From positions 1-46,558 of the forward strand of contig CAMDRI010000021.1 of the NCBI GenBank assembly GCA_945906725.1: a stretch of 46,558 nucleotides of DNA, written 5' to 3'. A program made the translations under genes and the position numbers. The notes under the pieces were generated by a model. That model made no database searches. It had not been told where the DNA came from and saw only the letters and a list, made by a program, of their open reading frames with translations. Source of the DNA: Candidatus Kuenenia stuttgartensis (GTDB taxonomy: Bacteria; Planctomycetota; Planctomycetia; Planctomycetales; Planctomycetaceae). The first letter of the stretch is position 1. Each line of letters starts with the position of its first letter. This document shows positions 14,608 through 24,827 of this stretch, in pieces.

Positions 14608-17295
14608 CTAGCGTTTCACGAGTCGGTCGGCTTCGACGTTGCGGTACTCGGCATTGATGCGGGTCGACAACACGATAACGCCCAGTACGATCGCCGGGAT
14701 CGGTGGCAGCAGGATACACCACCAGCGAATCCAGTCCTCGTAGGCGCGAATCTGTTGCTTCGTTTTGGCTTCAATACTCTCAATTTTTTTGCTCTTCTCA
14801 CGCTCAATGTTGGATCGGACCACGTCGAGCTTGCGCTGCTCGGTTTCGCGGGCGATCCGAATCTTCTGGTCCTTCTGTTGCGGTGCCAGAGTCGCATCTT
14901 TCTCGATGTCTTCGATGGTTTTCGTGAGCCGTTCCTGAGCTTTGGACATTTGCTCCTTCGCCTCGCCTTCGGCTTTGCCACGCTCGTCAGTCTGAGCTTT
15001 GCGGAAATCATCCGAGACCGCTTGCAGAGCGGTGAGCGTGCGCAGTTGAGCGCGGCGTTTGCGAAGGTCGATGTAAGAGGTCTCGCCGGCCAGCACATCC
15101 ACGCAGTTGAGCACGAACTTGACGTTGTCGATTCGCAGGTTGGGCAACTGCTGCGAAGTTTCCAAGGAGAAGAGCTGATTGCTGATGAGGTCCGCGTCGG
15201 AAACGAAGATCACATTCAAGCCTTGTTGGCCTTTAATTTCTTTGCCGGTGATGTGTGCCGCCAGCGTGTAGGCTTCGTTCGTCAGTTGCCGCGGAGGATT
15301 GTTGTTGATTTCGATGCCGCCGCCACCAAAAGGATTGCCGCTCTGTTTGGTGATGTCCTCCCAAGCATGGACCCCCGATTTGGCGCTGGATCGCAACAAC
15401 GCATCGAATTTCAGTTCGCTGCCCTGCCGCTGCCGAATGTTGCCGGGAAAGAACGTGAGCACTTCTTGAAGTCCGGAAGTGACGGGACTGGTCGGGTGAA
15501 TCGCACTCGGATTTCCCGACTTGGTGCTGACGAACACCAATTCCGGTTGAATCATGTTGGCGAATTCTGGATGCAAGTTGACCCCCGCGACGTCGAAAAT
15601 CACTTCGCCGTTATCCCAGGCGATCTCCAGCACTTTGAGCAACGAGGTCAACTTGCCCTCTTCCGCCTTGGGTTCTGGCTGCTGCTGCTGATTGAAGCCG
15701 CCCATCATGCCGCCTCCACCGGGACGCGGCTTGGGCATTCGCGGAGCCTGCGATCCCGCCCCGTCGAAGACCGGCAGCGGATCGTCGAAGATCAGCGTCG
15801 GACGCCCTTTCTTGACATAATCGACCAGGTTGGGCAATTGACCGGGGTTCAGCGATGAGGGCATCACCGCCACGAGGACATCGTATTTCTTTTCGTCAAT
15901 TGGCGAGTCGGCCGGGACTTGCTCGACCTTGTACTGCTTTTTGAGTTCCATCTGGATCCGCCATTCGGGCAACTGCCGGAAGTGCGTCATGTCGAAACCA
16001 CCGGCCACGCGAGCATCCGTGGTGAGCATGCCGACTGTCAGTCGCTTTTCGTTCGCGACGGTGCGGATCGAGCGAGTCAATTCGTACTCGATAGACGTGC
16101 CCGCCTCGAAGATCGGGACCACAACTTCATCCACCGGACTGCTGACCACGACACCCATGAAAACTTCTTGCACGCCGCGGCGACCGTCCTCGTCGGTGGG
16201 GACTTGCATCGATTGCACACCCAGCAGCCGAGCTTCTTCGGCTTCCGGTGTGAACGACGCTACGTCCACGAATCGAACGTCGAGTCGCGCACCACCTTCA
16301 CGGTCGTACTGACGCAACAACCCCTTCAACCTTTTTTGAATGGCCACTTGCTCGCGCGGCACATCGGCCGAGATAAAGGCTTGGATCGTGACCGGTCGCT
16401 CGCTACTGATCTTGCCAATCAGCTCGCGCGTGCTGGGGGACAGCGTGAAGAGCTTTTCGGTCGTAAGGTCCAGATTGAGCGGAAACGCTTCGCTCATCTT
16501 GACCACCAGGACATTGACGCTGATCAGTGCGACGGCCACCGAGACCGCTCGCACGACGAATTGAATCCACATTGTCTGGCCGTCTTTGCCGCCGCTCCAA
16601 TGCCGTTTGGAGATAAAGACTTCGTTGAGGTACAGCAGAAACGCCGTGAGCGACACGAAGTAAACGAGACTGGTCAGCGGAACCAGACCGAGGCTGTATT
16701 CCTTCAATTGTTCGGGCAGGCTTAGCGAAGCGAAGATGGGGTGCGCCACCGACAACTTGCCAACGAAGACCGGAATCGCCCCGATCGCGACTCCCAACAC
16801 GAAGGCGACCGTCACGCTGTTGGTCAGTACCGAGGCAAACATGCCTGCCGCGAGCAATGCTCCGCCGGCCAGCCAGTAACCGAAGTAGGTCGTGAACAGC
16901 AGCCCCCAATCCGGTTCGGCGTACCATTCCAAGACAAACAAGTTGAATCCGGAAAACGCCAGCGCGATCGTGTAGACCGCCAGCACAGCCAGATACTTTC
17001 CGAGCAATACTTCAAAGTCGTTCGCCGGCAGTGTGAACAGCAACTCGTCGGTGCCTTGCCGCTTTTCCTCGGCCCAAGACGTCATGGTCACGGCCGGCAC
17101 GATGAACAGCAGCAGCAACGGAAAATACTCGCTGAGCTGATCGAGCGTGGCGAGATTGTTCGTGAAGAACCGCGGGCTGAACGCCGCCGCCGCACATGCG
17201 ACGACGAACACTACGATGAAGAGGTAGCCGATGACCCCCGAAAAATAGCTGGCCAGATTTCGCCAGAAAACGGCTTTAATCACATGACTTCGCAT
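14608..17295 (-). CDS. ABC-2 permease fused to GldG-like auxiliary domain
   Basis: An 895-residue membrane protein. Residues 1-250 form an ABC-2 type permease with about six helices, including the ASYFSGVIGYLFIVVF start and the WAEEKRQGTDELLFTLP loop typical of gliding-type ABC permeases. A further helix (about 247-268) leads into a GldG-like ABC_transp_aux domain (about 275-745), with TEKLFTLSPSTRELI and ISADVPREQVAIQKRLKGLL. A Gly/Gln-rich insertion (about 535-555) interrupts it. A coiled coil (about 755-850) leads to a final membrane helix (about 857-880). In Bacteroidetes GldF and GldG are separate proteins. Second gene of the operon, 42 bases after the ATPase. Confidence 0.88.
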   Translation of the reverse strand: MRSHVIKAVFWRNLASYFSGVIGYLFIVVFVVACAAAAFSPRFFTNNLATLDQLSEYFPLLLLFIVPAVTMTSWAEEKRQGTDELLFTLPANDFEVLLGKYLAVLAVYTIALAFSGFNLFVLEWYAEPDWGLLFTTYFGYWLAGGALLAAGMFASVLTNSVTVAFVLGVAIGAIPVFVGKLSVAHPIFASLSLPEQLKEYSLGLVPLTSLVYFVSLTAFLLYLNEVFISKRHWSGGKDGQTMWIQFVVRAVSVAVALISVNVLVVKMSEAFPLNLDLTTEKLFTLSPSTRELIGKISSERPVTIQAFISADVPREQVAIQKRLKGLLRQYDREGGARLDVRFVDVASFTPEAEEARLLGVQSMQVPTDEDGRRGVQEVFMGVVVSSPVDEVVVPIFEAGTSIEYELTRSIRTVANEKRLTVGMLTTDARVAGGFDMTHFRQLPEWRIQMELKKQYKVEQVPADSPIDEKKYDVLVAVMPSSLNPGQLPNLVDYVKKGRPTLIFDDPLPVFDGAGSQAPRMPKPRPGGGGMMGGFNQQQQPEPKAEEGKLTSLLKVLEIAWDNGEVIFDVAGVNLHPEFANMIQPELVFVSTKSGNPSAIHPTSPVTSGLQEVLTFFPGNIRQRQGSELKFDALLRSSAKSGVHAWEDITKQSGNPFGGGGIEINNNPPRQLTNEAYTLAAHITGKEIKGQQGLNVIFVSDADLISNQLFSLETSQQLPNLRIDNVKFVLNCVDVLAGETSYIDLRKRRAQLRTLTALQAVSDDFRKAQTDERGKAEGEAKEQMSKAQERLTKTIEDIEKDATLAPQQKDQKIRIARETEQRKLDVVRSNIEREKSKKIESIEAKTKQQIRAYEDWIRWWCILLPPIPAIVLGVIVLSTRINAEYRNVEADRLVKR

Positions 17296-17337
17296 GGTGG
17301 GTTCCGTAGGGGGAAATTCCGAATCTCAAATCTCAAA

Positions 17338-18093
<756 letters not shown>

Positions 18094-18381
18094 CAACCCG
18101 ATCCTCGTTGGCGGAACCGATCGACTCCCGTCGTCGGCTCCGCGTTGACCACAAACACCAACAGCGGCCGAAACTCCGAAGCTCGGCCGCTGCCCAATTC
18201 GCTCGGCTGGCTGTCGGATCATCACACCCGACTTACAAGCCGCTGCGAATACGCAAGAAATTACTGGTCGCGTTGGATGAAGTCCAGCAACGCGAGCGAA
18301 TGTTCTTCGGCGTTTGAGTTCGCGACAACGATCGGCCGCGATATGCTCCCTAGTCTTCCGATTCAAAAAAGGACCGCTGCG
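18094..18381. other. Divergent intergenic region, ABC operon / PSD1 gene
   Basis: 288 bases between the divergent starts. I see no strong sigma-70 boxes. On the minus strand a short frame ends with the natural-looking phrase NSNAEEHSLALLDFIQRDQ before TAA (about 18262), but it has no convincing start and may be a remnant. Confidence 0.4.
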
Positions 18382-20868
18382 ATGACTCGCTCGCAAAACT
18401 CAACCACGCCTGCTGGCTGGCCCATTGGGTTGTCGTTGCTGGCTGTTTTTCTGTGGATTCCAGTGACGGCCCGTTCCGAACCGACCAGCGGTTCCGACAT
18501 TCCAGCCGCTGGCAAGATTTCTTTCGATCGCGATGTCCGGCCAATTCTGTCCAACCATTGTTGGAAGTGCCACGGCCCCGACGCCAAGGAACGCAAAGCC
18601 GGCCTGCGACTCGATCAGCTCGATTCAGCCACCACACCAGCCGAATCGGGCAAGACGGCCATCATCGCCAAGAAACCGGCGGACAGCGAACTAGTGCGGC
18701 GAATTCTGTCGGCTGATTCCGACGAACAAATGCCGCCAGCTTCCGAGAACAAACCGCTCAGCGCGGGTCAGAAAGAAATCCTCAAACGCTGGATCGAACA
18801 GGGAGCCACCTTCGAGCAACACTGGTCGTTTCGCCCAGTCACGCGGCCAGCGATCCCACCCGTCAAATCCTCAATCGAAAATCAAAAATCAAAAATCAAA
18901 AATCCCATCGACCACTTCATCCTCGCGCGGCTGGAAGCAGAGGGCCTGTCACCATCCCCGGAAGCCGATCGCGAGACGTTGATTCGCCGAGTCACGCTCG
19001 ACATGACCGGCCTACCGCCGACCATTGCCGAGATCGACGAGTTCCTGAGCGACCGCGACGCGGATGCTTATGAAAAAGTGGTCGATCGGCTGCTCAAGTC
19101 GCCGCACTACGGCGAGCGGATGGCATTGGATTGGCTCGATGCCTCACGGTTCGCGGACACGAACGGCTACCACATCGACAACGGCCGTGACATGACTCGC
19201 TGGCGGAAGTGGGTCATCGACGCCTTCAATCGCAATCTGCCGTTCGATCAATTCACGATCCAGCAGTTGGCCGGCGATCTGTTGCCGGAACCATCCGAAC
19301 CCGCCGCGGCACTCGAGCAAAAGCTCGCCAGCGGATTCCATCGCAACCACATGATCAACTTTGAGGGAGGTGCTTTCCCGAAGGAATATCACAACGCCTA
19401 CATCGTCGATCGCGTCAACACGACTGCGACCGTGTGGCTCGGCCTGACGGTCGCGTGCTCGCAATGTCACGACCACAAGTACGATCCGTTAACGCAGCGC
19501 GAGTTCTACCAACTCTATGCCTTCTTCCATAACGTGCCGGAAAATGGGCTCGACGGCAAAAAAGGGAACGCCGAACCGCTGCTCAAACTCCCGACGGACG
19601 ATCAGCAGAAACAACTCGTCGAGTTGGCTGGCAGCATCGCCAAGGTGGATGCTCGCCTGAAAACCGCGAAGGACGAAGAAGCCAAAACCCTCAAGGCCGA
19701 CCTCGACCGGCTTCGCAAAGTTCAAACGGATCTCGAACAACTCATTCCGACCTCAATGGTCATGCGCGAGTTGGCACAACCTCGCGAGACGTTCGTGCTC
19801 ATCCGAGGCCAATACGACAAGCCGGGTGACAAAGTCGAAGCGGAAGTTCCCGCTGTTCTGCCTCGGCTTCCCGAAGGGACACCTCGCAATCGGCTGGGAC
19901 TCGCGCGATGGCTGACGCATCCATCGCACCCGCTGACTTCGCGAGTCACCGTCAACCGCTACTGGCAGTCTTACTTCGGCACTGGCCTCGTGAAGACGTC
20001 GGAAGATTTTGGTTCCCAGGGCGAGCCGCCATCGCATCCCGAATTGCTCGATTGGTTGGCGGCCGACTTCATGACAAACGAATCAACGCCGGCGGCCGCG
20101 TGGGATATCAAGCATCTCCAACGCTTGATCGTCACATCCGCAACGTACCGTCAAGTCAGTCGAGCGACGCCGGCGCTGATTGCACGCGATCCGGAGAATC
20201 GGCTGCTAGCTCGCGGGCCAAGACATCGATTGCCAGCCGAGGGGATTCGTGATTTGGCTTTGTCGGTCAGCGGGCTATTGCAACACAAAATCGGGGGGCC
20301 GAGCGTCTCGCCGTATCAGCCGGCCGGGCTGTGGGAGGAATTGATGGCGCGCGCGGACGGCAAAAACTGGACGGCTCAGGAATACTCGCAGAGTCACGGA
20401 GCCGACTTGTACCGCCGCACGATGTACACGTTTTGGAAGCGAACCTGCCCACCGGCGCAACTTGCGACGTTCGACGCACCCGACCGCGAGACCTGCACCG
20501 TCCGCCGAGCCCGCACGAACACACCACTGCAAGCGCTCGTGCTGATGAACGACCCGACCTACGTTGAAGCCTCGCGCAAACTGGCTGAGCGAATTCTGCT
20601 CGAAGGAGGTACGACGACCGAGGAACGCATCACGTTCGCGTTCCGGCTGGCGACGGCTCGCAAACCGACGCCGCGCGAGTTGACCGTGCTGCGGCGCGTC
20701 TTCGAGCAGCAACACGCCCGCTTCGGTGTCGATCCGGCCGCCGCCTCGAAACTGCTGTCGGTCGGCGAGTCAGTTCGCAACGAACAAGTCCCGGCTCACG
20801 AACTCGCCGCCTGGGCGGCAGTCGCCAGCGTGATCCTGAACCTCGATGAGGTCGTCACAAAGGGATGA
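18382..20868 (+). CDS. PSCyt1-PSCyt2-PSD1 (DUF1549/DUF1553) planctomycete cytochrome
   Basis: An 828-residue exported protein. A signal peptide (about 10-31) is followed by a PSCyt1 c-type haem domain with CWKCH at 60-64 (DVRPILSNHCWKCHGPDAKERK). Next come PSCyt2/DUF1549 (about 175-370), with TLDMTGLPPT, ASRFADTNGYHIDNGRD and a second CSQCHDHKYDPLTQREFY near 358, and PSD1/DUF1553 (about 490-815), with VNRYWQSYFGTGLVKTSEDFG and RRARTNTPLQALVLMNDPTYVEASR. ATG 18382 was chosen; the frame continues upstream but reads only the intergenic region. These proteins are nearly confined to Planctomycetes and normally pair with a DUF1501 protein; here the DUF1501 gene is 4 kb away. An in-frame AT-rich repeat lies in the linker at residues 164-174. 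Biochemical role unproven. Confidence 0.9.
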   Translation: MTRSQNSTTPAGWPIGLSLLAVFLWIPVTARSEPTSGSDIPAAGKISFDRDVRPILSNHCWKCHGPDAKERKAGLRLDQLDSATTPAESGKTAIIAKKPADSELVRRILSADSDEQMPPASENKPLSAGQKEILKRWIEQGATFEQHWSFRPVTRPAIPPVKSSIENQKSKIKNPIDHFILARLEAEGLSPSPEADRETLIRRVTLDMTGLPPTIAEIDEFLSDRDADAYEKVVDRLLKSPHYGERMALDWLDASRFADTNGYHIDNGRDMTRWRKWVIDAFNRNLPFDQFTIQQLAGDLLPEPSEPAAALEQKLASGFHRNHMINFEGGAFPKEYHNAYIVDRVNTTATVWLGLTVACSQCHDHKYDPLTQREFYQLYAFFHNVPENGLDGKKGNAEPLLKLPTDDQQKQLVELAGSIAKVDARLKTAKDEEAKTLKADLDRLRKVQTDLEQLIPTSMVMRELAQPRETFVLIRGQYDKPGDKVEAEVPAVLPRLPEGTPRNRLGLARWLTHPSHPLTSRVTVNRYWQSYFGTGLVKTSEDFGSQGEPPSHPELLDWLAADFMTNESTPAAAWDIKHLQRLIVTSATYRQVSRATPALIARDPENRLLARGPRHRLPAEGIRDLALSVSGLLQHKIGGPSVSPYQPAGLWEELMARADGKNWTAQEYSQSHGADLYRRTMYTFWKRTCPPAQLATFDAPDRETCTVRRARTNTPLQALVLMNDPTYVEASRKLAERILLEGGTTTEERITFAFRLATARKPTPRELTVLRRVFEQQHARFGVDPAAASKLLSVGESVRNEQVPAHELAAWAAVASVILNLDEVVTKG
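18873..18904 (+). repeat. In-frame AATCAAA direct repeat in the PSD1 gene
   Basis: AATCGAAAATCAAAAATCAA followed by further AAAATC units (18873-18904) encodes residues 164-174 (SIENQKSKIKN) between the haem domain and PSCyt2. It matches the reverse complement of the intergenic tract at 44286-44349, so the same AT-rich family is both coding and non-coding here. Confidence 0.75.
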
Positions 20869-20883
20869 CGTCCGTCCGCATTG

Positions 20884-21210
20884 TCAGCCGACGTACGAAT
20901 CGAACACTCGGACTTGTGCCCAGTTCGGTTTGCTCTCTTCGATGAACTGAATGTGACGCGGGTGGGCCTGGTAGTCGTCTTGAGCTTTCCGACTGTCAAA
21001 AACGACGTGCAGACTGACGTGAAACGCTCGGTCGTTGACGGGCCGAGCGAGGTCAGGCACCAGAGTACCGGCTGAGAAATAAACTTCGCCCGGATGCCCC
21101 TTGAGGTATTTGTGGCAAGCCTCAACCAGAGCTTGCTGTGTGGCGGATGAGGCGTCTTTCAGCGTGAAATAAACCATGTGTGCGAGATGCGAATTCGTGG
21201 TGTCGGCCAT
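20884..21210 (-). CDS. Dabb (stress-responsive A/B barrel) protein
   Basis: A 108-residue protein matching the Dabb fold: HMVYFTLKDASSATQQALVEACHKYL at the start, a central VYFSAGTLVPDLARPVND, then a helix and the FHVSLHVVFDSRKAQDDYQAHPRHIQFIEE block. Dabb proteins are small ferredoxin-like alpha/beta barrels, often dimeric, of varied or unknown function. The start was set at ATG 21210 with AAGGAT upstream. It converges on the PSD1 gene with only 15 bases between stops, and lies downstream of the RTX gene's terminator. Confidence 0.85.
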   Translation of the reverse strand: MADTTNSHLAHMVYFTLKDASSATQQALVEACHKYLKGHPGEVYFSAGTLVPDLARPVNDRAFHVSLHVVFDSRKAQDDYQAHPRHIQFIEESKPNWAQVRVFDSYVG

Positions 21211-21314
21211 CCGTTTGATCCTTGTGAGTGTGGAGTCCATCAACAGCGAACCACATTCTGGCAGTCCAATTCGGTGACGTACAGTCCTCGCACTGGGCGG
21301 TCCGACTGCCCCCC

Positions 21315-21352
21315 AAAACAAAAAGGTGACGGATGTCTCATCCGCCACCCTT
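21315..21352 (-). terminator. Rho-independent terminator of the beta-propeller/RTX gene
   Basis: On the minus strand a stem built on CGGATG/CATCCG, extended by GTGG/CCAC-type pairs with one mismatch, is followed by a T-rich run (TTTTTGTTTT). It lies 28 bases after the stop at 21381. Confidence 0.75.
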
Positions 21353-21380
21353 CCGCAGTCGTTGCGAATATTCTTCGCGG

Positions 21381-24300
21381 TTATGCGTCCAACCGATCCA
21401 ACCATTCGGCCGAGAATGTGAACGCTTTGACGATCTCAGATTTCAAGCCGCGTACGGTGTTTATGCCGGAACCGCCAGAGACCGTGTCGCTATTCTCACC
21501 GCCGTCGACGTTGTCGTTGCCTTCCCCGCCGAACGCGACGTCTTTGCCGACTTCGCCTCGCAGCAGGTCGTTGCCATCACCGCCGATCAGCGTGTCGTTG
21601 CCGTTGCCACCGTACATGGAATCGTTGCCTTCGCCGCCAGACATCGCGTCATTGCCGTTGCCTCCGGTGAGGCGGTCGCGACCAGCGCCTCCACCGAGCG
21701 TGTCGTCGCCGTTGCCGCCGTTCAAGGTATCGTTGCCGTCTCCGCCTCGAAGCAGATCGTTGCCAGCACCGCCTCGCAGATCGTCGCGTCCAGCACCACC
21801 ATCGGCCGTGTCGTCGCCAGAGCCACCGAACACGCTGTCGTTGCCATCGCCACCTAGCAATTGCACTCCGTGCCGAACCGAGGTTGCGACGATGATTGAG
21901 TCATTGCCGTCGCCACCGTCGATCGCCACTGAACCACCAAACGATTGATTCACCGCCGACAGAGTCAGACGGTCGGCACCTGCGAGTCCGTTGAGAAGAA
22001 TTTCAGCGAGGTTGGGAGACCCCGCTCGGCTGAGGTCGAGGTTCACGCGGTCTTTTGTGGTCGTCCCATCAATTCGCAACGACTCGGTCCCATCGAGCGG
22101 TACGGTTTGATGTCCGTGTCCCGGCTTGCTGATGCGAAGCTCATCGCCCCGCAGCGATATCGCGATCGTTCCGCCTTCCTCGAGCAACGACACGCGCACC
22201 TGGCCAGTGACCACATTGACCGCCGCCAAGATCAGCCTGTTCTCGGCATCTGCCAAAGTTTCTGGAACATCGATGTATTCCCAATCGGAGGCACCATCGT
22301 CGGTCTCCGTGAACACCGGTTCGATATTGAGCGTGGCAACGTACGGCACATCCTGGATGTCGAACTCGCCGAGTTGCTGGCTGGGATCGGCAATATCCGT
22401 CGCGATCACCGAATTACTGGAGATCGTGTAGAGTACGTTGTCGATGTACGCGCTGCGATTGATGTAGCCGTCGTCAGAAACCGTTCCATTGAGTTGGATC
22501 GCCGACTCCCCGGATTGGTCGACGTCCACATGGAACACAAACAGTTCGTTGTGATAACCGGTTTCCCAGTTGTAGCTCGAAGCCGGGATCGCCAGAGTCT
22601 CCTTCGACGCGAACCAGCCGATTGCCTTGGAGTCCCATTCGGCGATCGACCACGTCCAACTCGGCAAGATATCTTCATCGACTTCGATCGGATTGTCGGG
22701 ATCGCTGATGTCGTACAGCGTGACCTTCGTAGCCTGCGTGTCGGTGCTGCGTCCGACCGCGAGCAGGTGATTCTCGTCGATGACCTGCAGGTAGCTCGAA
22801 TAGCCGGGGACTTCCAATTCACCGCGAATCACCGGAGCCGTCGCGTCGCTGAGATCGAACACGAACAGCGGATCGATTTGCCGAAACGTGACGACGAACG
22901 CTCGATCGCCATCGAATCGCACCGAGTAAATTTGCTCGCGGTCGGCGAAGCCGTCCACCGAGCCGACCGACGTCAGCGCGCCATCTATGTTCTCCAGGAT
23001 CGTCAGGTTATTTGCTTGCGAAGAGGTGCCGGTTGCGGAATCGTAGCTGAACGTCGTCGTCGCGATTCGGAGCCGACCTTCAAATTCGTCGGCTGAGAAT
23101 TGATTGTGCAGACTCCCGTCGACGACGCCGCTCGCTAGCAACTCAATCTCTCGTTCGCCGTTCGCCCATGCGAATTCCAGAATGCGAGTCTGCGTCGTGC
23201 CGGATTCGTAATCGTAAACCGGCGAGAAGACGTACAAGTGGTCCTGATTCGCGTAGATGCCGTTCGTCCAATCGACCAGCACCGAACTCGAACTGGCGAG
23301 ACCCGGCTGTGAACCGCGCGTGTCGATCGACACGACCGAAAGCAACGAGTCGGACATCGCATCATTCACGCGAGCGATCGCCGCGACTTCGCTGATGGCC
23401 CCGTCCACTCCCAACCCATTGGCCGACAGGCTCTCGTACCGAGGCAAGACGCTGTCGACCAGCGAATCCAGATTCGCCCGCACGCGAGCGATGTACGCCT
23501 CGCGCGACTCGTAACGGGGGACTTCAATCCGCGGCGTGAACAGCTCGTATTTTTCCCCCATCGCATCACCAACTGGGTCGTCCTCGGTGGCTGTGATGTT
23601 CAGCGACTCCCCTGACACGACAGCGTCGTCCTCAAGGAAGATCGGCCTGCCAATCGGGCCGCCGTAGTAGTGAATCGGCCTGTCGATAGTCGTCATGCCG
23701 TCGAACTGCGGAGCAGGCAGCGCGATGTCATTGCTAGTGATGACGTGGACCTGACCGTTGAACGCTCGCGAATCGACGTAGTAACCGTCGAGCAAAGTTT
23801 GCTTGTCCAGAACCGGTTTCGACGGATCGGAAACATCGAACGTACTGACGATCGTGGTTGTCGAACTTGGAGCGAATCGAATGGCATCGAAGAAGACACC
23901 ACCTCCAACACCACCGTAATTGTACTCCTGGGAAATCACTGTCAATCGATCGCCATCGAGGTACTCGGCGATGGCGTAGCCCTCGAAGCGAATTCGCGAC
24001 AGCTCCTGCATCTGGTCCGCCGGGTACGCCTGCATGATGATCAGGTCGTTGCCATTGATCACGAACAAGTGCTTGCCGTCGTTCTCAATCAAATCCCCTT
24101 CATCGACTCCATCGACTTGCACGTTGGTTTCCGAATGATCCACGGAATCGGACATGGCGGCCAGAGCCATGAATTCACCGCCTCGTAAGTAGACCGGGCC
24201 GTGATACCACCACTGTGGCTGGCCGAAGAGGCCCTCGTATCGCTCCAACGCCCGCTCCAACAAGTATTCGCCGAACTCCTCGCGCGACGTGAAATTCGTG

Positions 24301-24545
24301 ATGGCCGGCGGAGTCACTCCGAACGATTGAAGCGTCAGAATCTCTGAGTCGGAATCGTTCGATTCAACGGGACCCTCGACTGGGAGCGTTTCGTTCGGGT
24401 CTCCGGCAACCAACTCCGGAGTCGTGGCCGACATCAACGTTCGCACTTCCAGAACCTCGGATCGCCGAGATTGATTCCGCAAGCCACGACGCTTGGCGGT
24501 CTTGAACGAAGACAAACAAGGGAAGGACCAGCCGATTCGCTTCAT
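21381..24545 (-). CDS. Secreted beta-propeller protein with C-terminal RTX calcium-binding repeats
   Basis: A 1054-residue protein. The N-terminus has no classical signal but shows RRSEVLEVRTLMSATT (residues 27-42), close to the planctomycete LEPR-XLL motif, here with V for P. A long beta-propeller region (about 130-790) resembles PF09826 secreted propeller proteins (VDEGDLIENDGKHLFVINGNDLIIM; DGDRAFVVTFRQIDPLFVFD). A linker (about 800-870) leads to about 14 haemolysin-type nonapeptides (881-1025; e.g. GGDGNDTLNGGNGDD). RTX repeats bind calcium and usually mark type I or related secretion. It probably sits outside the cell or in the cell wall. No transport genes flank it. It is divergent from DUF1501 across 282 bases. 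Confidence 0.85.
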   Translation of the reverse strand: MKRIGWSFPCLSSFKTAKRRGLRNQSRRSEVLEVRTLMSATTPELVAGDPNETLPVEGPVESNDSDSEILTLQSFGVTPPAITNFTSREEFGEYLLERALERYEGLFGQPQWWYHGPVYLRGGEFMALAAMSDSVDHSETNVQVDGVDEGDLIENDGKHLFVINGNDLIIMQAYPADQMQELSRIRFEGYAIAEYLDGDRLTVISQEYNYGGVGGGVFFDAIRFAPSSTTTIVSTFDVSDPSKPVLDKQTLLDGYYVDSRAFNGQVHVITSNDIALPAPQFDGMTTIDRPIHYYGGPIGRPIFLEDDAVVSGESLNITATEDDPVGDAMGEKYELFTPRIEVPRYESREAYIARVRANLDSLVDSVLPRYESLSANGLGVDGAISEVAAIARVNDAMSDSLLSVVSIDTRGSQPGLASSSSVLVDWTNGIYANQDHLYVFSPVYDYESGTTQTRILEFAWANGEREIELLASGVVDGSLHNQFSADEFEGRLRIATTTFSYDSATGTSSQANNLTILENIDGALTSVGSVDGFADREQIYSVRFDGDRAFVVTFRQIDPLFVFDLSDATAPVIRGELEVPGYSSYLQVIDENHLLAVGRSTDTQATKVTLYDISDPDNPIEVDEDILPSWTWSIAEWDSKAIGWFASKETLAIPASSYNWETGYHNELFVFHVDVDQSGESAIQLNGTVSDDGYINRSAYIDNVLYTISSNSVIATDIADPSQQLGEFDIQDVPYVATLNIEPVFTETDDGASDWEYIDVPETLADAENRLILAAVNVVTGQVRVSLLEEGGTIAISLRGDELRISKPGHGHQTVPLDGTESLRIDGTTTKDRVNLDLSRAGSPNLAEILLNGLAGADRLTLSAVNQSFGGSVAIDGGDGNDSIIVATSVRHGVQLLGGDGNDSVFGGSGDDTADGGAGRDDLRGGAGNDLLRGGDGNDTLNGGNGDDTLGGGAGRDRLTGGNGNDAMSGGEGNDSMYGGNGNDTLIGGDGNDLLRGEVGKDVAFGGEGNDNVDGGENSDTVSGGSGINTVRGLKSEIVKAFTFSAEWLDRLDA

Positions 24546-24827
24546 CTAAAAAGACTCCTGCCAAGGGAACTCGATTTATTACACCGGACTCGAAACCCAA
24601 GTCAAGGTGCTATGTCTACCGTCAAACCGTCGCACCACCCGACAGCCAATCGGTCCACAGACCGAAAAAGTGAACCTCGCTGACCGCCACCGGCATTCTT
24701 TGCCGCACCTTCAGACCAAGCAGCCCGTTGACCGAAGACACCAATCAGCGTAGTTTGATGCCCGCATTCGCCAGCCGGTCTGGATCAGCTGGTTCCCACC
24801 TGACCTTCTCAAGAGGAGAAGCTCGCA
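24546..24827. other. Divergent intergenic region, RTX gene / DUF1501 gene
   Basis: 282 bases holding the promoters of two divergent genes. AAGAGGAGAA at 24811-24820 is the DUF1501 ribosome binding site. No conserved hairpin or small gene was found. Confidence 0.4.

Noticed and set aside
14566..15858. A 430-residue plus-strand reading frame
   Set aside because: Fully antisense to the permease-GldG gene, which has clear domains; treated as shadow.
21480..21900. Regular repeats that might look like a CRISPR array
   Set aside because: The period is 27 bases in frame with GGxGxD nonapeptides; these are coding RTX repeats with no spacers.
21945..23096. A 383-residue plus-strand reading frame
   Set aside because: Antisense to the beta-propeller gene; no motif and an arginine/isoleucine-rich shadow composition.
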